A stretch of 29,590 nt of DNA, from positions 1 through 29,590 of IMG/VR virus record IMGVR_UViG_3300030328_003522; one strand, given 5' to 3'. Both the position numbers and the translations under genes were made by a program. Positions 1-10,000 of the stretch are shown here, piece by piece. The stretch comes from a virus. Each line of letters opens with the position of its first letter. Position 1 is the stretch's first letter. The notes beneath the pieces were generated by a model. It was given only the letters and a program-made list of their open reading frames with translations. It was not told the DNA's origin and searched no databases.

Positions 1-83
1 TTTTGTATACCAACAGCTGGTTTAACTTCATCTGCGGGAACAACACTTGATTCTACATTAAAGGCATCATCTAAATTGGTCAT
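1..83 (-). CDS. gp16: Probable small terminase subunit gp16, N-terminal fragment (runs off the window)
   Basis: An ATG at 83-81 opens two bases after the gp15 TGA and stays open to the window edge for 27 codons, beginning MTNLDDAFNVESS. In T4 the order is 13-14-15-16-17, and marine T4-like phages usually begin gp16 with a similar short acidic segment. Position and start together suggest the small terminase subunit, which recognises concatemeric DNA and regulates the large terminase gp17 at the portal. The gp15-gp16 junction (TGA, two bases, ATG) suggests translational coupling. No diagnostic domain is visible in this short piece, so the name rests mainly on synteny; another small gene could sit between 15 and 16. 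Confidence 0.65.
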   Translation of the reverse strand, partial: MTNLDDAFNVESSVVPADEVKPAVGIQ

Positions 84-85
84 CT

Positions 86-1075
86 TCATGTAATTACACC
101 AGTAAATCCAAAATCATCTCCCATTTCTATAAGATTAGTATCTTCAGTTCCAGTATAATCAATACCTTTAACTGGAGTTCCTCTTACATGTGCAGCTGCA
201 GTTGTCTTATCCTGACCTCTCTTAACGGTAAGTTTATTACCAGTAATCTTAGAAACATATAATTCTTCACCATCAATTTCAACATATTTCTTGACGGTAA
301 TTGCAGTTCCATCATTAACATTTATTTCTGTTGCATCTATTGCAATATCTTCAGCAAGATTGGTAACAACATCACCAGTGTAATCTTTAATTGCTCTTGG
401 TGTAACTTTATAAGTAACATCTCTTTCTGTGCTCTTAGCACCACCAGCAAGATAACGAACAGAAACAGACTTGACAATATCCTTCGTAGCAGAAGAAACA
501 GGGCCAAATAGATATGTCTTTGCAGTAAATCTCATTGTATAAAGTAAAACTCTACGAGATGTATAATCACCTTCATAATCATCTTGCATAGTTACATTTT
601 CTAATATAATAGGAACATCTTTCTTCTCATTTATTGATGAAAGAAGATTGATAGTTAAATTATATTGTGGTTGAAAATAAGGTAAAATTTGTTCTACAAG
701 TTGAAGAGCATCATCATTCAACTTACACATAATACCCAATTCAAATTGCATATTATATGGAACTGGGGTATATACTTTCTTTGTATCTGTTCCTGAATCT
801 GGATCTTTTACTGTTATCTGTTGAGTAGTGCTAACTTTTCTAGAAGGATCATATGTAAGACCAGTAAATTCAAATGACATTCTCGGTAATGAAATTTGAG
901 TTGCTTGACTTAATTCTGGTGCTTGCTCTAATCTTGCTAAAAACTTTTGAATTGGGCCATATGCCAAGGGAACTTTTACAACAGAACCCTCCTGTTTAAC
1001 GGTAAGATTGTTAAACAGAGTACCAAAACCAATAATGGTTTTTCTAAAGATTTCGTTATAAAAATATTCAAACAT
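86..1075 (-). CDS. gp15: gp15, tail sheath stabiliser and completion protein
   Basis: This protein forms the ring that caps the head-proximal end of the contractile tail and locks the last sheath ring before head joining. The 329 residues align by eye with T4 gp15 (272 residues): the start MFEYFYNEIFRK (T4 MFGYFYNSSFRR), VEQILPYFQPQYN at 127-139 (T4 VEQILPYFQPHFN), and TSRRVLLYTMRF near 172-183. Residues about 242-304 form an extra module absent from T4: a short beta segment with EIDGEELYV, then KRGQDKTTAAAHVRG. The same pattern recurs in the gp7-like and DUF4815 proteins of this window. The C-terminal tail after the module ends in an acidic GDDFGF motif. The start is supported by a weak AGG about ten bases upstream and by the late-promoter box at 1095-1102. 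Immediately downstream lies the probable gp16. Confidence 0.93.
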   Translation of the reverse strand: MFEYFYNEIFRKTIIGFGTLFNNLTVKQEGSVVKVPLAYGPIQKFLARLEQAPELSQATQISLPRMSFEFTGLTYDPSRKVSTTQQITVKDPDSGTDTKKVYTPVPYNMQFELGIMCKLNDDALQLVEQILPYFQPQYNLTINLLSSINEKKDVPIILENVTMQDDYEGDYTSRRVLLYTMRFTAKTYLFGPVSSATKDIVKSVSVRYLAGGAKSTERDVTYKVTPRAIKDYTGDVVTNLAEDIAIDATEINVNDGTAITVKKYVEIDGEELYVSKITGNKLTVKRGQDKTTAAAHVRGTPVKGIDYTGTEDTNLIEMGDDFGFTGVIT

Positions 1076-1094
1076 AATTATAGACCTGATATTT

Positions 1095-1102
1095 TATTTA
1101 TG
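1095..1102 (-). promoter_or_regulatory. Candidate late promoter (CATAAATA) for gp15
   Basis: The minus strand reads CATAAATA from 1102 to 1095, a match to the NATAAATA late-promoter box of marine T4-like phages and 7 of 8 to T4 TATAAATA. The box contains the TAA stop codon of gp14 (1100-1098). It ends 19 bases before the gp15 ATG, which would give a leader of roughly 13 bases. The match is short and the region AT-rich, so chance cannot be excluded. Confidence 0.55.
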
Positions 1103-2528
1103 GTACACCAAATGGGTTCTGTTCACTGAAGTCTAAAATATCATCTGCTTCAGATTGGAAGTCATCATTTTCCCCATATCCATCATCAAAATTGCTTGTA
1201 TCAACTAATCGTATCATATGAGTTGCACCTGAAGATGCTCCAGTAATTGTTTCACTAGTTAAGAATGTTCCAGTAATGTTATATATCTCAATTTCATTTG
1301 CAGTAGCATCCCATGTTCTTACTCGTGCAGTAGCTCCACTTGTTCCTCCAGTAATTGTCTCATTAAAGGAGTAATTACCAGAACCTGTGCTTCCTGGAGA
1401 AGCAATTGTAATTGTTGGTGCAATTGTATAACCAGCACCAGCATTTGTTATATGGATGGCAGATATTGCTCCAGCAGAACTTAGAATCGCTGTAGCAGCA
1501 GCACCAGTTGTAGATATGCCATTTTGTGCAGCAAATGTAATAGTTGGTGTTGTAGTGTATCCTGAACCACCAGCAGTAATAGTAACAATACCAATTACAC
1601 CATTTTCCATCTTGGAAGTGGCTGCAGCACCTACACCATCACCAAATACTTCAATTTGAGGATTGCTAGTATATCCATAACCTGGATTTACAATATCAAT
1701 ACTCTGAACTACTTTCTTAGCTTTATCATCAATAGCACCAGAACAAACAGTAATATCACCAAGTAATTTTGCTGATGCAATACCAGTCATACCACCAGCT
1801 GGTGCAGAAGATATTGCTACTCTTGGTGCATATGTATAACTATTTCCTCTATTTGAAAGACTAATATATTGAATACCTCCATTGATAATACCAGTTTCAG
1901 CAGTTGCCTGAACTGCAGTTCCAACTAGAGTTAACTTCTGAGTTCCACTAGCACCAATAAGAACATCTTCACCATCTGCACCTGGAATAGCCTCTAGAGT
2001 ATCATCAATTTCATCAACACCAGTATCAATAACTTCATCTTCGTAACGGAAGAGCTCACAACGTAATTCATAAACATAAGTATTTTTAAGTTGATAGAAT
2101 GGTTTTTCGTGCTCTACATATTTAATTTCAAATATACGATCTCCTAAAGGAAAATATATTAAATCACCTTCTTTAGGTCTTGTAGATAATTTTATATTAT
2201 CCTCATTCTTCATTAAAGGTGAAATATATGTTTCATATCTTTCTTTAGAAATGATCAAAGTTACTTCATTAGTTGCTGTAATACCAAACTTAGACAACAT
2301 TGTTGGATTATCTCCATATCCATCAAAATTATCAATATATGCTTCTATTGGATATGCATCATCAAACCTAGATGAAGTCACTTCCTTCATTATAGTTTTT
2401 TCATCCACATATTTTCTAGGCATATAATGAATATCAATACCGTACATTCTCAACTGCTCGTTAATCAAAGATTGAACGAGACTTTGTTCGCTAGATGAAC
2501 CTTGCTGAAAAAACGGGTTAAGTGCCAT
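1098..2528 (-). CDS. gp14: gp14, neck/head-completion protein with inserted beta repeats
   Basis: gp14 with gp13 closes the packaged head and forms the neck to which the tail binds. Residues 1-170 match T4 gp14: YMPRKYV at 35-41 (T4 YVPREYV), FDGYGD at 68-73, and EGDLIYFPLGDRIFEI at 120-135 (T4 EGDLIYFPMDNSLFEI). The C-terminus (DDFQSEADDILDFSEQNPFG) has the acidic tail seen in marine homologues. At 476 residues it is nearly twice T4 gp14 (256). The excess is an insertion at about 215-442 with four GxGY-type beta repeats (about 219, 275, 312 and 356 onward) followed by two GExIxGxxSGAxxxV units (about 387-442). The insertion is rich in G, T, A and I. Start is four bases after the gp13 stop, with AGG nearby. 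Identity is secure; the role of the insertion is unknown. Confidence 0.94.
   Translation of the reverse strand: MALNPFFQQGSSSEQSLVQSLINEQLRMYGIDIHYMPRKYVDEKTIMKEVTSSRFDDAYPIEAYIDNFDGYGDNPTMLSKFGITATNEVTLIISKERYETYISPLMKNEDNIKLSTRPKEGDLIYFPLGDRIFEIKYVEHEKPFYQLKNTYVYELRCELFRYEDEVIDTGVDEIDDTLEAIPGADGEDVLIGASGTQKLTLVGTAVQATAETGIINGGIQYISLSNRGNSYTYAPRVAISSAPAGGMTGIASAKLLGDITVCSGAIDDKAKKVVQSIDIVNPGYGYTSNPQIEVFGDGVGAAATSKMENGVIGIVTITAGGSGYTTTPTITFAAQNGISTTGAAATAILSSAGAISAIHITNAGAGYTIAPTITIASPGSTGSGNYSFNETITGGTSGATARVRTWDATANEIEIYNITGTFLTSETITGASSGATHMIRLVDTSNFDDGYGENDDFQSEADDILDFSEQNPFGVP
1203..1370 (-). repeat. Two GExIxGxxSGA repeats inside gp14
   Basis: Residues about 387-442 of gp14 contain FNETITGGTSGATARV and, 33 residues later, SETITGASSGATHMI, separated by a strand segment. 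The same unit appears degenerately in the DUF4815 protein (VKGKYSGATGYV; GEMIVGADSGARAIV) and in the gp7-like protein (VGKLIESLETGAKGNV). Confidence 0.75.
1395..1874 (-). repeat. Four GxGY beta repeats inside gp14
   Basis: Residues about 219-378 of gp14 carry four degenerate repeats of 40-55 residues. Each has a hydrophobic strand, an (N/G)xGxxY turn, a P-x-(V/I)-x-(I/V) strand and a glycine/alanine loop. The turns read NRGNSYTYAPRV, NPGYGYTSNPQI, GGSGYTTTPTI and NAGAGYTIAPTI. The unit also occurs in the gp7-like, gp8 and DUF4815 proteins here. Confidence 0.8.
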
Positions 2529-2532
2529 ATTC

Positions 2533-3381
2533 TTAACCTATCATATCTAATGGTGGAAGCTCATACATATTAGACATTTGTTCTCTAATGACTTCTAAAT
2601 CTTTTTGAGCATCATCATAGATTTGTCTTCCATTCAATTCTATACCACCAGGTAATTTAACTCCTGCAAATTTAATTAAATTTTGACCCCATTGCCTTTT
2701 AACAAGAGCAGTTGTATATCTTTTTAAGAATGAATCATTCCATACTCTTCCATAATCACTTGGATTTAATATTCTATAGCAATCCATAATAATATAATCA
2801 CCAGATGCGACATTTCCCCAATCAACATCTATATACAATCTATCTTGTCTTTGATTAAATCTAATCTGCTTTTGAGTTGTTAATAGGAAATTAATATCTT
2901 CAAGATATGTCTTAGTCATTGCATAACTTAATATTTCCGTCTGACCCCAATAATAAATATCATTTAAAAATAATTGATACTTAACACTAAACATATTATT
3001 AGTGATACTATTAGATCCATCATAATGGAATATTTTACTTACACCAATGACCTCTGGTGGAACCTGTAGAAAATTACTATTCTCTTCCCAATCAAATTCT
3101 ACAGTTGACCCATCAATTGTTGCTTCAGCTGTAGTTGTTGTTATTCCTATATTACCACTATTACCACCTCTAGCTCTTCCTCTTTTTACATCATTATCAG
3201 TCAACTTATATTTTAGAAATGATGGATAAACACCATCAAAATGCCTTTCTTGAAAGAACTGAATAGCGTCATCAAGAATATCTTCTATTTGTTCATCAGC
3301 AACATTAATTTCTAGTACAGGAGCTCCTAACTGCCTTTTACAGTAATCAATAAGTTCTGTTCGGGATGATGGTTGAGCCAT
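2533..3381 (-). CDS. gp13: gp13, neck/head-completion protein
   Basis: This head-completion protein binds the portal after DNA packaging and, with gp14, makes the neck. The start MAQPSSRTELIDYCKRQLG, then VADEQIEDILDDAIQFFQERHFDG (read in two parts at about 27-50), is the highly conserved gp13 N-terminus of T4-like phages. The length of 282 residues is close to T4 gp13 (309), and no inserted repeats are seen, unlike its neighbours. Conserved tryptophan and tyrosine-rich segments (YYWGQTEIL and the RQDRLYIDVDW area) fill the middle. The start has a good AGAGGT site nine to ten bases upstream, and a candidate promoter box lies at 3402-3409. gp14 follows after four bases, so the two neck proteins are probably co-translated. 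Confidence 0.95.
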   Translation of the reverse strand: MAQPSSRTELIDYCKRQLGAPVLEINVADEQIEDILDDAIQFFQERHFDGVYPSFLKYKLTDNDVKRGRARGGNSGNIGITTTTAEATIDGSTVEFDWEENSNFLQVPPEVIGVSKIFHYDGSNSITNNMFSVKYQLFLNDIYYWGQTEILSYAMTKTYLEDINFLLTTQKQIRFNQRQDRLYIDVDWGNVASGDYIIMDCYRILNPSDYGRVWNDSFLKRYTTALVKRQWGQNLIKFAGVKLPGGIELNGRQIYDDAQKDLEVIREQMSNMYELPPLDMIG

Positions 3382-3401
3382 TTACACATTACCTCTATTG
3401 A

Positions 3402-3409
3402 TATTTAGG
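3402..3409 (-). promoter_or_regulatory. Candidate late-type promoter box (CCTAAATA) for gp13
   Basis: The minus strand reads CCTAAATA from 3409 to 3402 and includes the TAA stop of the preceding 142-residue gene. It ends 20 bases before the gp13 ATG, the same geometry as the gp15 box. It differs from NATAAATA at one position (C for A), so it is weaker evidence. Confidence 0.35.
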
Positions 3410-3833
3410 GTGCGGAAGAAATGCCACCTCTAACCAAAATAGTTCCATCAGCAATTCTATAGACTGTAGCACCTGAACTTACTAAAACATCATATACATA
3501 TTTTCCTTCTTTTAAAGTTCTTGTTGAAGTTGATCCTAAAGAAACGGTGACATTTCCTTTCGTAGAACCAGTAGTAGTATCAACACCAACTACAAAAGTA
3601 GCATCAGCAGTAGTACCAGACCCTACAGATACACTTTTTATCATCTGAGAAGATCCAGACCAACCAGTTGTTGTGGCAATACCAACTGAATTTGTTGTAG
3701 AAAAGTTATAACCAGTATTTGAAGTATCTACAACTTCAAATATTGTTTTAAAATCTGCTCCTGTATTAAGTATCAAATTAGCACTAAATGCTACTCCAGA
3801 ATCAGGATCAAAAGTAATTTTTTTAGTTGCCAT
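3405..3833 (-). CDS. Small virion-type beta-sandwich protein of unknown role (142 aa)
   Basis: No named family is certain. The pattern resembles the small baseplate-upper or fibre-adaptor type beta domains that recur in marine phages. An N-terminal strand leads into NTGADFKTIFEVVDTSNTG (positions about 23-41; compare the usual 'DxGxDFxxxxxVxDxxG'), followed by SSQMIKSVSV near 60. The C-terminal pair of strands reads KYVYDVLVSS, then TVYRIADGTILVRGGIS. The centre is rich in G, S and T, and there are no cysteines or membrane segments. It starts inside the 74-residue gene (11-base overlap) and sits just before gp13, where T4 carries fibritin (wac), but it lacks the long coiled coil of fibritin. 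A virion accessory role is inferred from context only. Confidence 0.8.
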   Translation of the reverse strand: MATKKITFDPDSGVAFSANLILNTGADFKTIFEVVDTSNTGYNFSTTNSVGIATTTGWSGSSQMIKSVSVGSGTTADATFVVGVDTTTGSTKGNVTVSLGSTSTRTLKEGKYVYDVLVSSGATVYRIADGTILVRGGISSAP

Positions 3834-4047
3834 TGACCAGTTCCTTTAGTAGAGATTTAATTTCACCAATTTCATTCTTTAAATTAGCAAGATCCTCTTC
3901 AACAGTCAGTGCCTTTTCTTTAGCAACTTGTCTTGCTTTTTTGCCAGTCATATACCGTTGATATGAATCTTCATCATTATCAATAATTTGACCAGTTCTA
4001 GAATCTTTAATAAGATTAGAATGTTCTTTTACTTTGATTAAACTCAT
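3823..4047 (-). CDS. Small coiled-coil protein of unknown function (74 aa)
   Basis: The 74 residues divide into a conserved-looking head with SRTGQIIDNDEDSYQRYM at about 16-33, a short basic stretch (KKARQVAKEKA), and a C-terminal heptad segment (EEDLANLKNEIGEIKSLLKE, about 51-70) that should form a coiled coil. I recall similar short genes at this place in marine T4-like phages, always of unknown function. It starts one base after the stop of the DUF4815 gene and overlaps the next gene by 11 bases, so it is probably translated by coupling. A trimeric or dimeric adaptor between virion parts is possible. The sequence does not show more. Confidence 0.8.
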   Translation of the reverse strand: MSLIKVKEHSNLIKDSRTGQIIDNDEDSYQRYMTGKKARQVAKEKALTVEEDLANLKNEIGEIKSLLKELVNGN

Positions 4048-4048
4048 A

Positions 4049-7000
4049 TTATGCTAAAGTGAGAACTCTTAAATCAGAAACTCTAGGAACATAAGTTTGA
4101 CTATTTGAGGTCAGAACAAACTTAATTCTATAATGTTTGAAAACTGGTAAAGTATCTGCTGTAAAAGTATATTCTTTATAGAGTAACTGATTTGCTTTAA
4201 ATCCACTTGGATCACTAAATGGAACTTTCGAATCAGATCTTCCATCACTTTCAGCTAAACTAATTACTTTACCATTATTATCTAAATTTTTGTATCCAGG
4301 GAATGGAACAAATATTGGATCAAAATTAGCAGTATTACTAATTGCATAGAATGCTCTAATATCAGTGAAACTATTCTGATGACCATTCAAAATAATTTTA
4401 ATTGAACTAGCAGAATTGGATAATCCCATTTCTTTAGAGACATATTGGCAAGCATGTGGATCTTCAAATAAATCATTAACTCTACCATCAGTCTTATAGT
4501 TCTTAATTGGATTATCAACTCTATTAGAAACAAATATAGCACTCATTCTCTCCAGATCAATTACAGGAGTTATATGTGAATCAATTGTTTCTAATGTAAG
4601 TGTCATACCAAACGATCTATCACCTGCAAAATTTTTAATTGTAGTACTATTTGTTTCATTAATCCTAGATGCAATCATTCTAGGAGAATCTAGATAATTA
4701 CTCTTATTCAAAGCAATTGCTTGATATCCTTGATCTAAGAATGGTATATCAGTACCTTGACCCATACCATCACCAAGGTTAGATGCCGAAACTGTTCTCA
4801 TAACTCCAGTTACATTAGTTCCAGGAACTGTTGTATTCTGAATTTGAGGAGAAATAATCTGGAATGGTATGTTCTGCGTTGCATGGATATCATACCCACC
4901 AGTAGATTTACTTTCATTAAAATGCAATACTGGGAAACTACCACTAGTCGCAGAACTTCTATCAATTGCATATACAGGATTAGCACCCGATGTATTACCA
5001 GTTTGATCCAGTTTAAGAGTATAAGAATCAAAAGTAATTGGATTCGGATCTCTATCTGTAACTTCGCTCATTAAATGAGTTTTATTAATACGTGCTAATG
5101 ATACACCACCAACTTCATACTTAACCACTGGAGCACCTTTAAGATAATTATTTCTATCAGTTCCTCTTGTTATACCACTAATAGAACCACTACCAGCACC
5201 AGTATATTTAATAATTTCATTACCAATTTTCAATAATCCAGGATTAGTTGCACCAACACCAATTCCTTCAAATGTTTCAAAATCACTACTACTTTCAACT
5301 GAAATAGATCCACTTGAATTTGTATTATATGGTATAGATAATCTAGTTGCTGTTACATCTGATGCAACATCACTAAGGGTTACTCTATTTTGTTCATGAT
5401 GCATACCATGATTTCGATGATCAAGACTCATATGTAATCCATCATCTACGGTATTAATACTTTGAGCATAACAACTTCCAAGGCCACCATATCCTTTAGT
5501 ATTCAATGTTGTGGTTAATCCAGATACTGGATGAGTATATGTAAGTAACCCATTAAGTGCAAAAGTACCTTGAACATTATCCAGAATTAATTCATCGGTT
5601 TTACCAAGACCAACAATAGAAAGTCTAGCATTTCTACCAGCAACTCCATTTCCAATTGTTGATATACCTAAAATATCACCTACTTGATATCCACTACTAG
5701 AACTAGTTACTGTTGCAGATGTTACAGCTCCATCAGTAATAGCAACAGTTGCAGTCAAAGATTCACCATTACCTGTTATATTTGTCAGGCCAACACCAGT
5801 AAATGAGTAAGATCCAGATGCAGGAGTATATCCCAAACCAGCATTAACAATACCTAATGCACCTGTTGCTTGACCAGCATTACTGATATAATTACCAGTT
5901 GCATTAGATGCTGCACCATAGGTATGAGTTCCATCAGAGACTGCTCCTTGCTGAACCACATTACCAAAAGTAAGAGCAGTATCTGCTAATGATGTTCCTA
6001 TACCAACTCTAATCTGTCTAGAATTAATATTTAAAGAATTTGGTTGCAATCTAGCAACTTGACCATTACCTTCAGTAAGAATTGGATTGTAAATCTCCAA
6101 CGTTCCACTACTTTCAAAATCAGCACGATATATTTTAAACTTAAGATCTTCCCACTGACTTGGTTCCCATGTTGATGCGTTTTGAGATTTAAATAATGAT
6201 CCCAAATACGGCTGCTGAGAAATAAATTCATCAGTCAATATATCAGATTCTCCAATCCTAGAAATAAAGACACTATATTTGGTTGACCATGATGCTAAAG
6301 CAATAGAATACTCAGTTCCTGATCCTTCCAAATAAACAGGTGCCTTGAATTTGATATTAGTTGCAACACTTCCATCTGCAGATAGATTAATTTTCTCTGG
6401 AGGTACAACAATCTCCGAGAATGGTAATATCTTTTGCGTCGGGAATCCTCCCTTCATCGTTCTAATTTGGAATGTCATTGGAATATCCATGTCATCCTTT
6501 GTTTTGAAATAGATATCACAACTAGTAATGAATACTCCACCTTTCTCAGTAACTTGGAAAGATTGTGCTAAAGGATCGTACCAAACAGCCTCAGTGTTAG
6601 AATCTGTAATTTCTGTATTGGCATGACTATCAATAACAGCAGAACCACTAAATTCTCTAGCAGGTTTCTCTTCATTGTGATGTTTGGTTTCAAGTGATGC
6701 ATTTCTAGTAGAAATAATACTTTCTTGAACCGTTTCAAGAGTTCCTGTAGCACTATAATTGGCATCACCAAAAGTATCTGAATTATCTTTATCATTAGTA
6801 TTATTATCAATAAGAGTTAAACTCTTTACACCAGTTTCAAATTTAGGATGATTTCCAGTATTTGGATTTGGTATATAGAAACTTCCTATCAAATTAGCAC
6901 CAAGATCAGAAATTAATCTCATATTACTAATTTTTGCTTGAGCATTACTTGATTGACCTCTTAATGTCATTCCAGAATGAGCATATCCAAACCAATCACC

Positions 7001-10000
7001 TTGAGGTTGATCTGCTAAAGATTTACAGTCAACATTTAATATTGTAGTTGTTGCTGAATACACTGATGGCATCTTAGTGGAATCTCCACTTGCAGATGCA
7101 ACCTGAACAACTCCTGGAGTTCCCAAGAAAGTTTCAAGACCTGTAGCACCAACTTGAGAAATGTATGGATTCTTATTAAAGAAATCTGTAGGAGCATTAT
7201 ATGGGCCATCTCTATGATTTGCCTGTGCTACTCTAAATTTAATAAATGGTTGATCAGTTCCTTCTGGTTGTATACCAACTCCAGGCATAGTACCAATAAC
7301 AGTTTCACCTACTTGGAATGTTCCAGATTCCATAGTAATTTCCATTAATTTTGGAGTGCAATAGTTGGTTACATTAACACCATCAAAGAAAGCAAACATT
7401 TGAGTTAATGGTTTGCACTTAGTAACATCAAATTTAATATTTCTAGAACGCATTATTGTAACAACATCCCTACTTACAACTTTATCACCTAGAGACTCGT
7501 TATCCCATTGCTCAGTAACGATTTTTCTAACACCACTTCGTTTAGATGTTCCTGTCTTCCAAGTATCACGAACAGTATCAGTTTCAGTAGTTGTCCAAGT
7601 GGTTGTAGTATATTCACTTAAATTTGGACCATCACCACCATTAATCCAACCTGCCTTAATAATCTCTTCAGTAGTAGCTTGTATAGAGCTTGACCTGGAT
7701 TCAGTGCGATCTTGGAAATCTGTTCCTGTCCAAGTTGTTTCCCATGAATTCCAATGAATTGGACTCAAACCAGTTTGTGGATCAACACCCCACTCAGCTT
7801 GAGCTTGTGCCATAACTCCAGCAAAATTACCTTCAGTCTTAATAATCTTTGCTTCTATCCTTGCGGTATCAACCCAAGTATCGGATGTTGGAGAAATTTC
7901 AAGACTTGCTTGCCAGAAACTTACTAAGAATGGAGTAACACTCTCTGTTCTAGTAGCAAATTGTTGACTTAACCACTCAACTTCTTCATAATCAAGAGTA
8001 ACAATATCAGATTGTTTTCTAATATTACTTCCTTCTGCCGCAGAAAATGCCACATCAGTTGTAGCATCAACATTATCAACAGGCCCAACCATCAAATCAA
8101 TAGAAGTAGTATAATGTTGTGGTCTTACTTCTTTATGATTTGGGTCTACACTATTTTTAATTGGAACAGAAGTTTCTTGTGGATCAAGACTTGTAAAATT
8201 ATCGACAAAGAATCCAGATTTATATTGATTCATACCATCAGAATCTGGAACAAACATATTTGCTGTTTCTGATTCAAGCAAAGATAGTGATGTATAATAT
8301 TCAAGATTCTTGATTCTATCTTCAAGATCTTTAATATCTTTCATCCTATATCTCTTATGCTTTAAGAATTTAAGATTTGCATTTTTAACATTAAACAAAT
8401 ATGGTTTTAAGTCACAACTTGCAACTTCAATAGCATCATCGATTGCAATCGGAACCTCGGCTTTTTCTGATGGATCACCATATTGAACTTGGAATCTACC
8501 AGTTTTATCTAAGAAAATCCTATCTATTCTACCAACATAATGTTTAAAATTAGTAATAATACTTTCATCAGATGCTAAAATATTAGCAGCAGAATTTCCT
8601 TCTCCAGTAAAACTTCTTCCGAAGAATTCAAATGGAGATCTTGAATTTTCAGTAACTGAATAATTAGACACTTTTGGTCTAATGTCAATCATATCAGTAA
8701 CTCTTTCACCATCAAGATATGGAATATCATTACTATAATCCCAAGTATCATAAGAATTCTTTGTAGTAATATCTCCTTCGTCAGTGGATTCATAATATCC
8801 ATTAGCAAAGTATACCTTTAAACTCTTTGTTGGTGGTCTAGCATTATCCTTTCTTGTGATAAATGAATAATCATAGAAAGTAGGTCTCTGACCAGTAGTA
8901 AATTTATAATTTGACGAAATATTTCTACTTGTATTATCTAAAGTTCTAATTATTCCTTGAACACTAGATTCTTTAAAGTTAACTATTTCACCTTCTGTAA
9001 ATGGTGTTGTATTTTTTAAAATAAATGAAATTTTAGTATCGGTTTTATATTCTGCAACAATTGCTCTAGCACCACTATCAGCACCAACAATCATTTCACC
9101 AATAATTACATCTTCCGTTTTTGCACTAGGGCCATTCAATGCTGTCAACACCATTGTTGGTGCTGATGGAATAGCTGCATTATTTGATTCAAAAACAGCA
9201 TGTATTGCACAAACATCACCATAATTCAAAGATATAAATTTATCCTGAACTCTAGTTCCTAAAGGATAGGAACCATACACTAAACCATCATTTAAAGATG
9301 TGGATCCAGTTCCTGATTGTGGCGTATTTGATGCAGTAACAGTAATAGCATTTACTCTATTTTTTCTCTTAATCTTCGCAGCTGGTTTTGCTTTAGTTTG
9401 AGTTGTTATTAAAGTGCAACCAGATTGTGCTGCTCCCAAAGATTGAATCTGTAAAACAGTATTACCAGAACTAAACTGGAACATGTTGTCAGTAAGTGCT
9501 ATTGTATTACCATCAGCACCAACTAAAGCATACCTTTCCTCATCAAATGGTAAAAATGTTTTATTATCTGTAAGAGTTATAGGGCTTGATAGTTGACCAC
9601 TTCCAGTATTACCATTAAGAGTAATGTTAACACTATATTCTTTTCTAATCGTTAAAGTAGCATCTGTAAGATCAACATCAGCAATAAATGACTTTGGCAT
9701 TAATGTATATAATGCTGTTTCTTCTGATGTTTCAAGTGGAGTTTGAACAAGTTTTAGATTTGAAACATCTAAATTAGTTCCAGCAGTTCCTTTATATAAT
9801 GCACCTTCAACAACTCCTGTAACAGTAGCAATACCAGTTACAATAACTTGACTATGACCAGTATGAATACTAGTAACACCAACATAAGATTGTTCATTAT
9901 TACCCAATCCACCAAATGATAAAATATTACCTATTTTTAAATTTCCAGGAAATAATGGATCTTCACTTGTTATAGTACTAATTGAAACTGCACCACTTCC

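Noticed and set aside
3405-4047. The two small genes as fibritin (wac)
   Set aside because: The position is right, but neither has the long segmented coiled coil or the foldon-type end of fibritin. The 74-residue protein has only a short heptad stretch.
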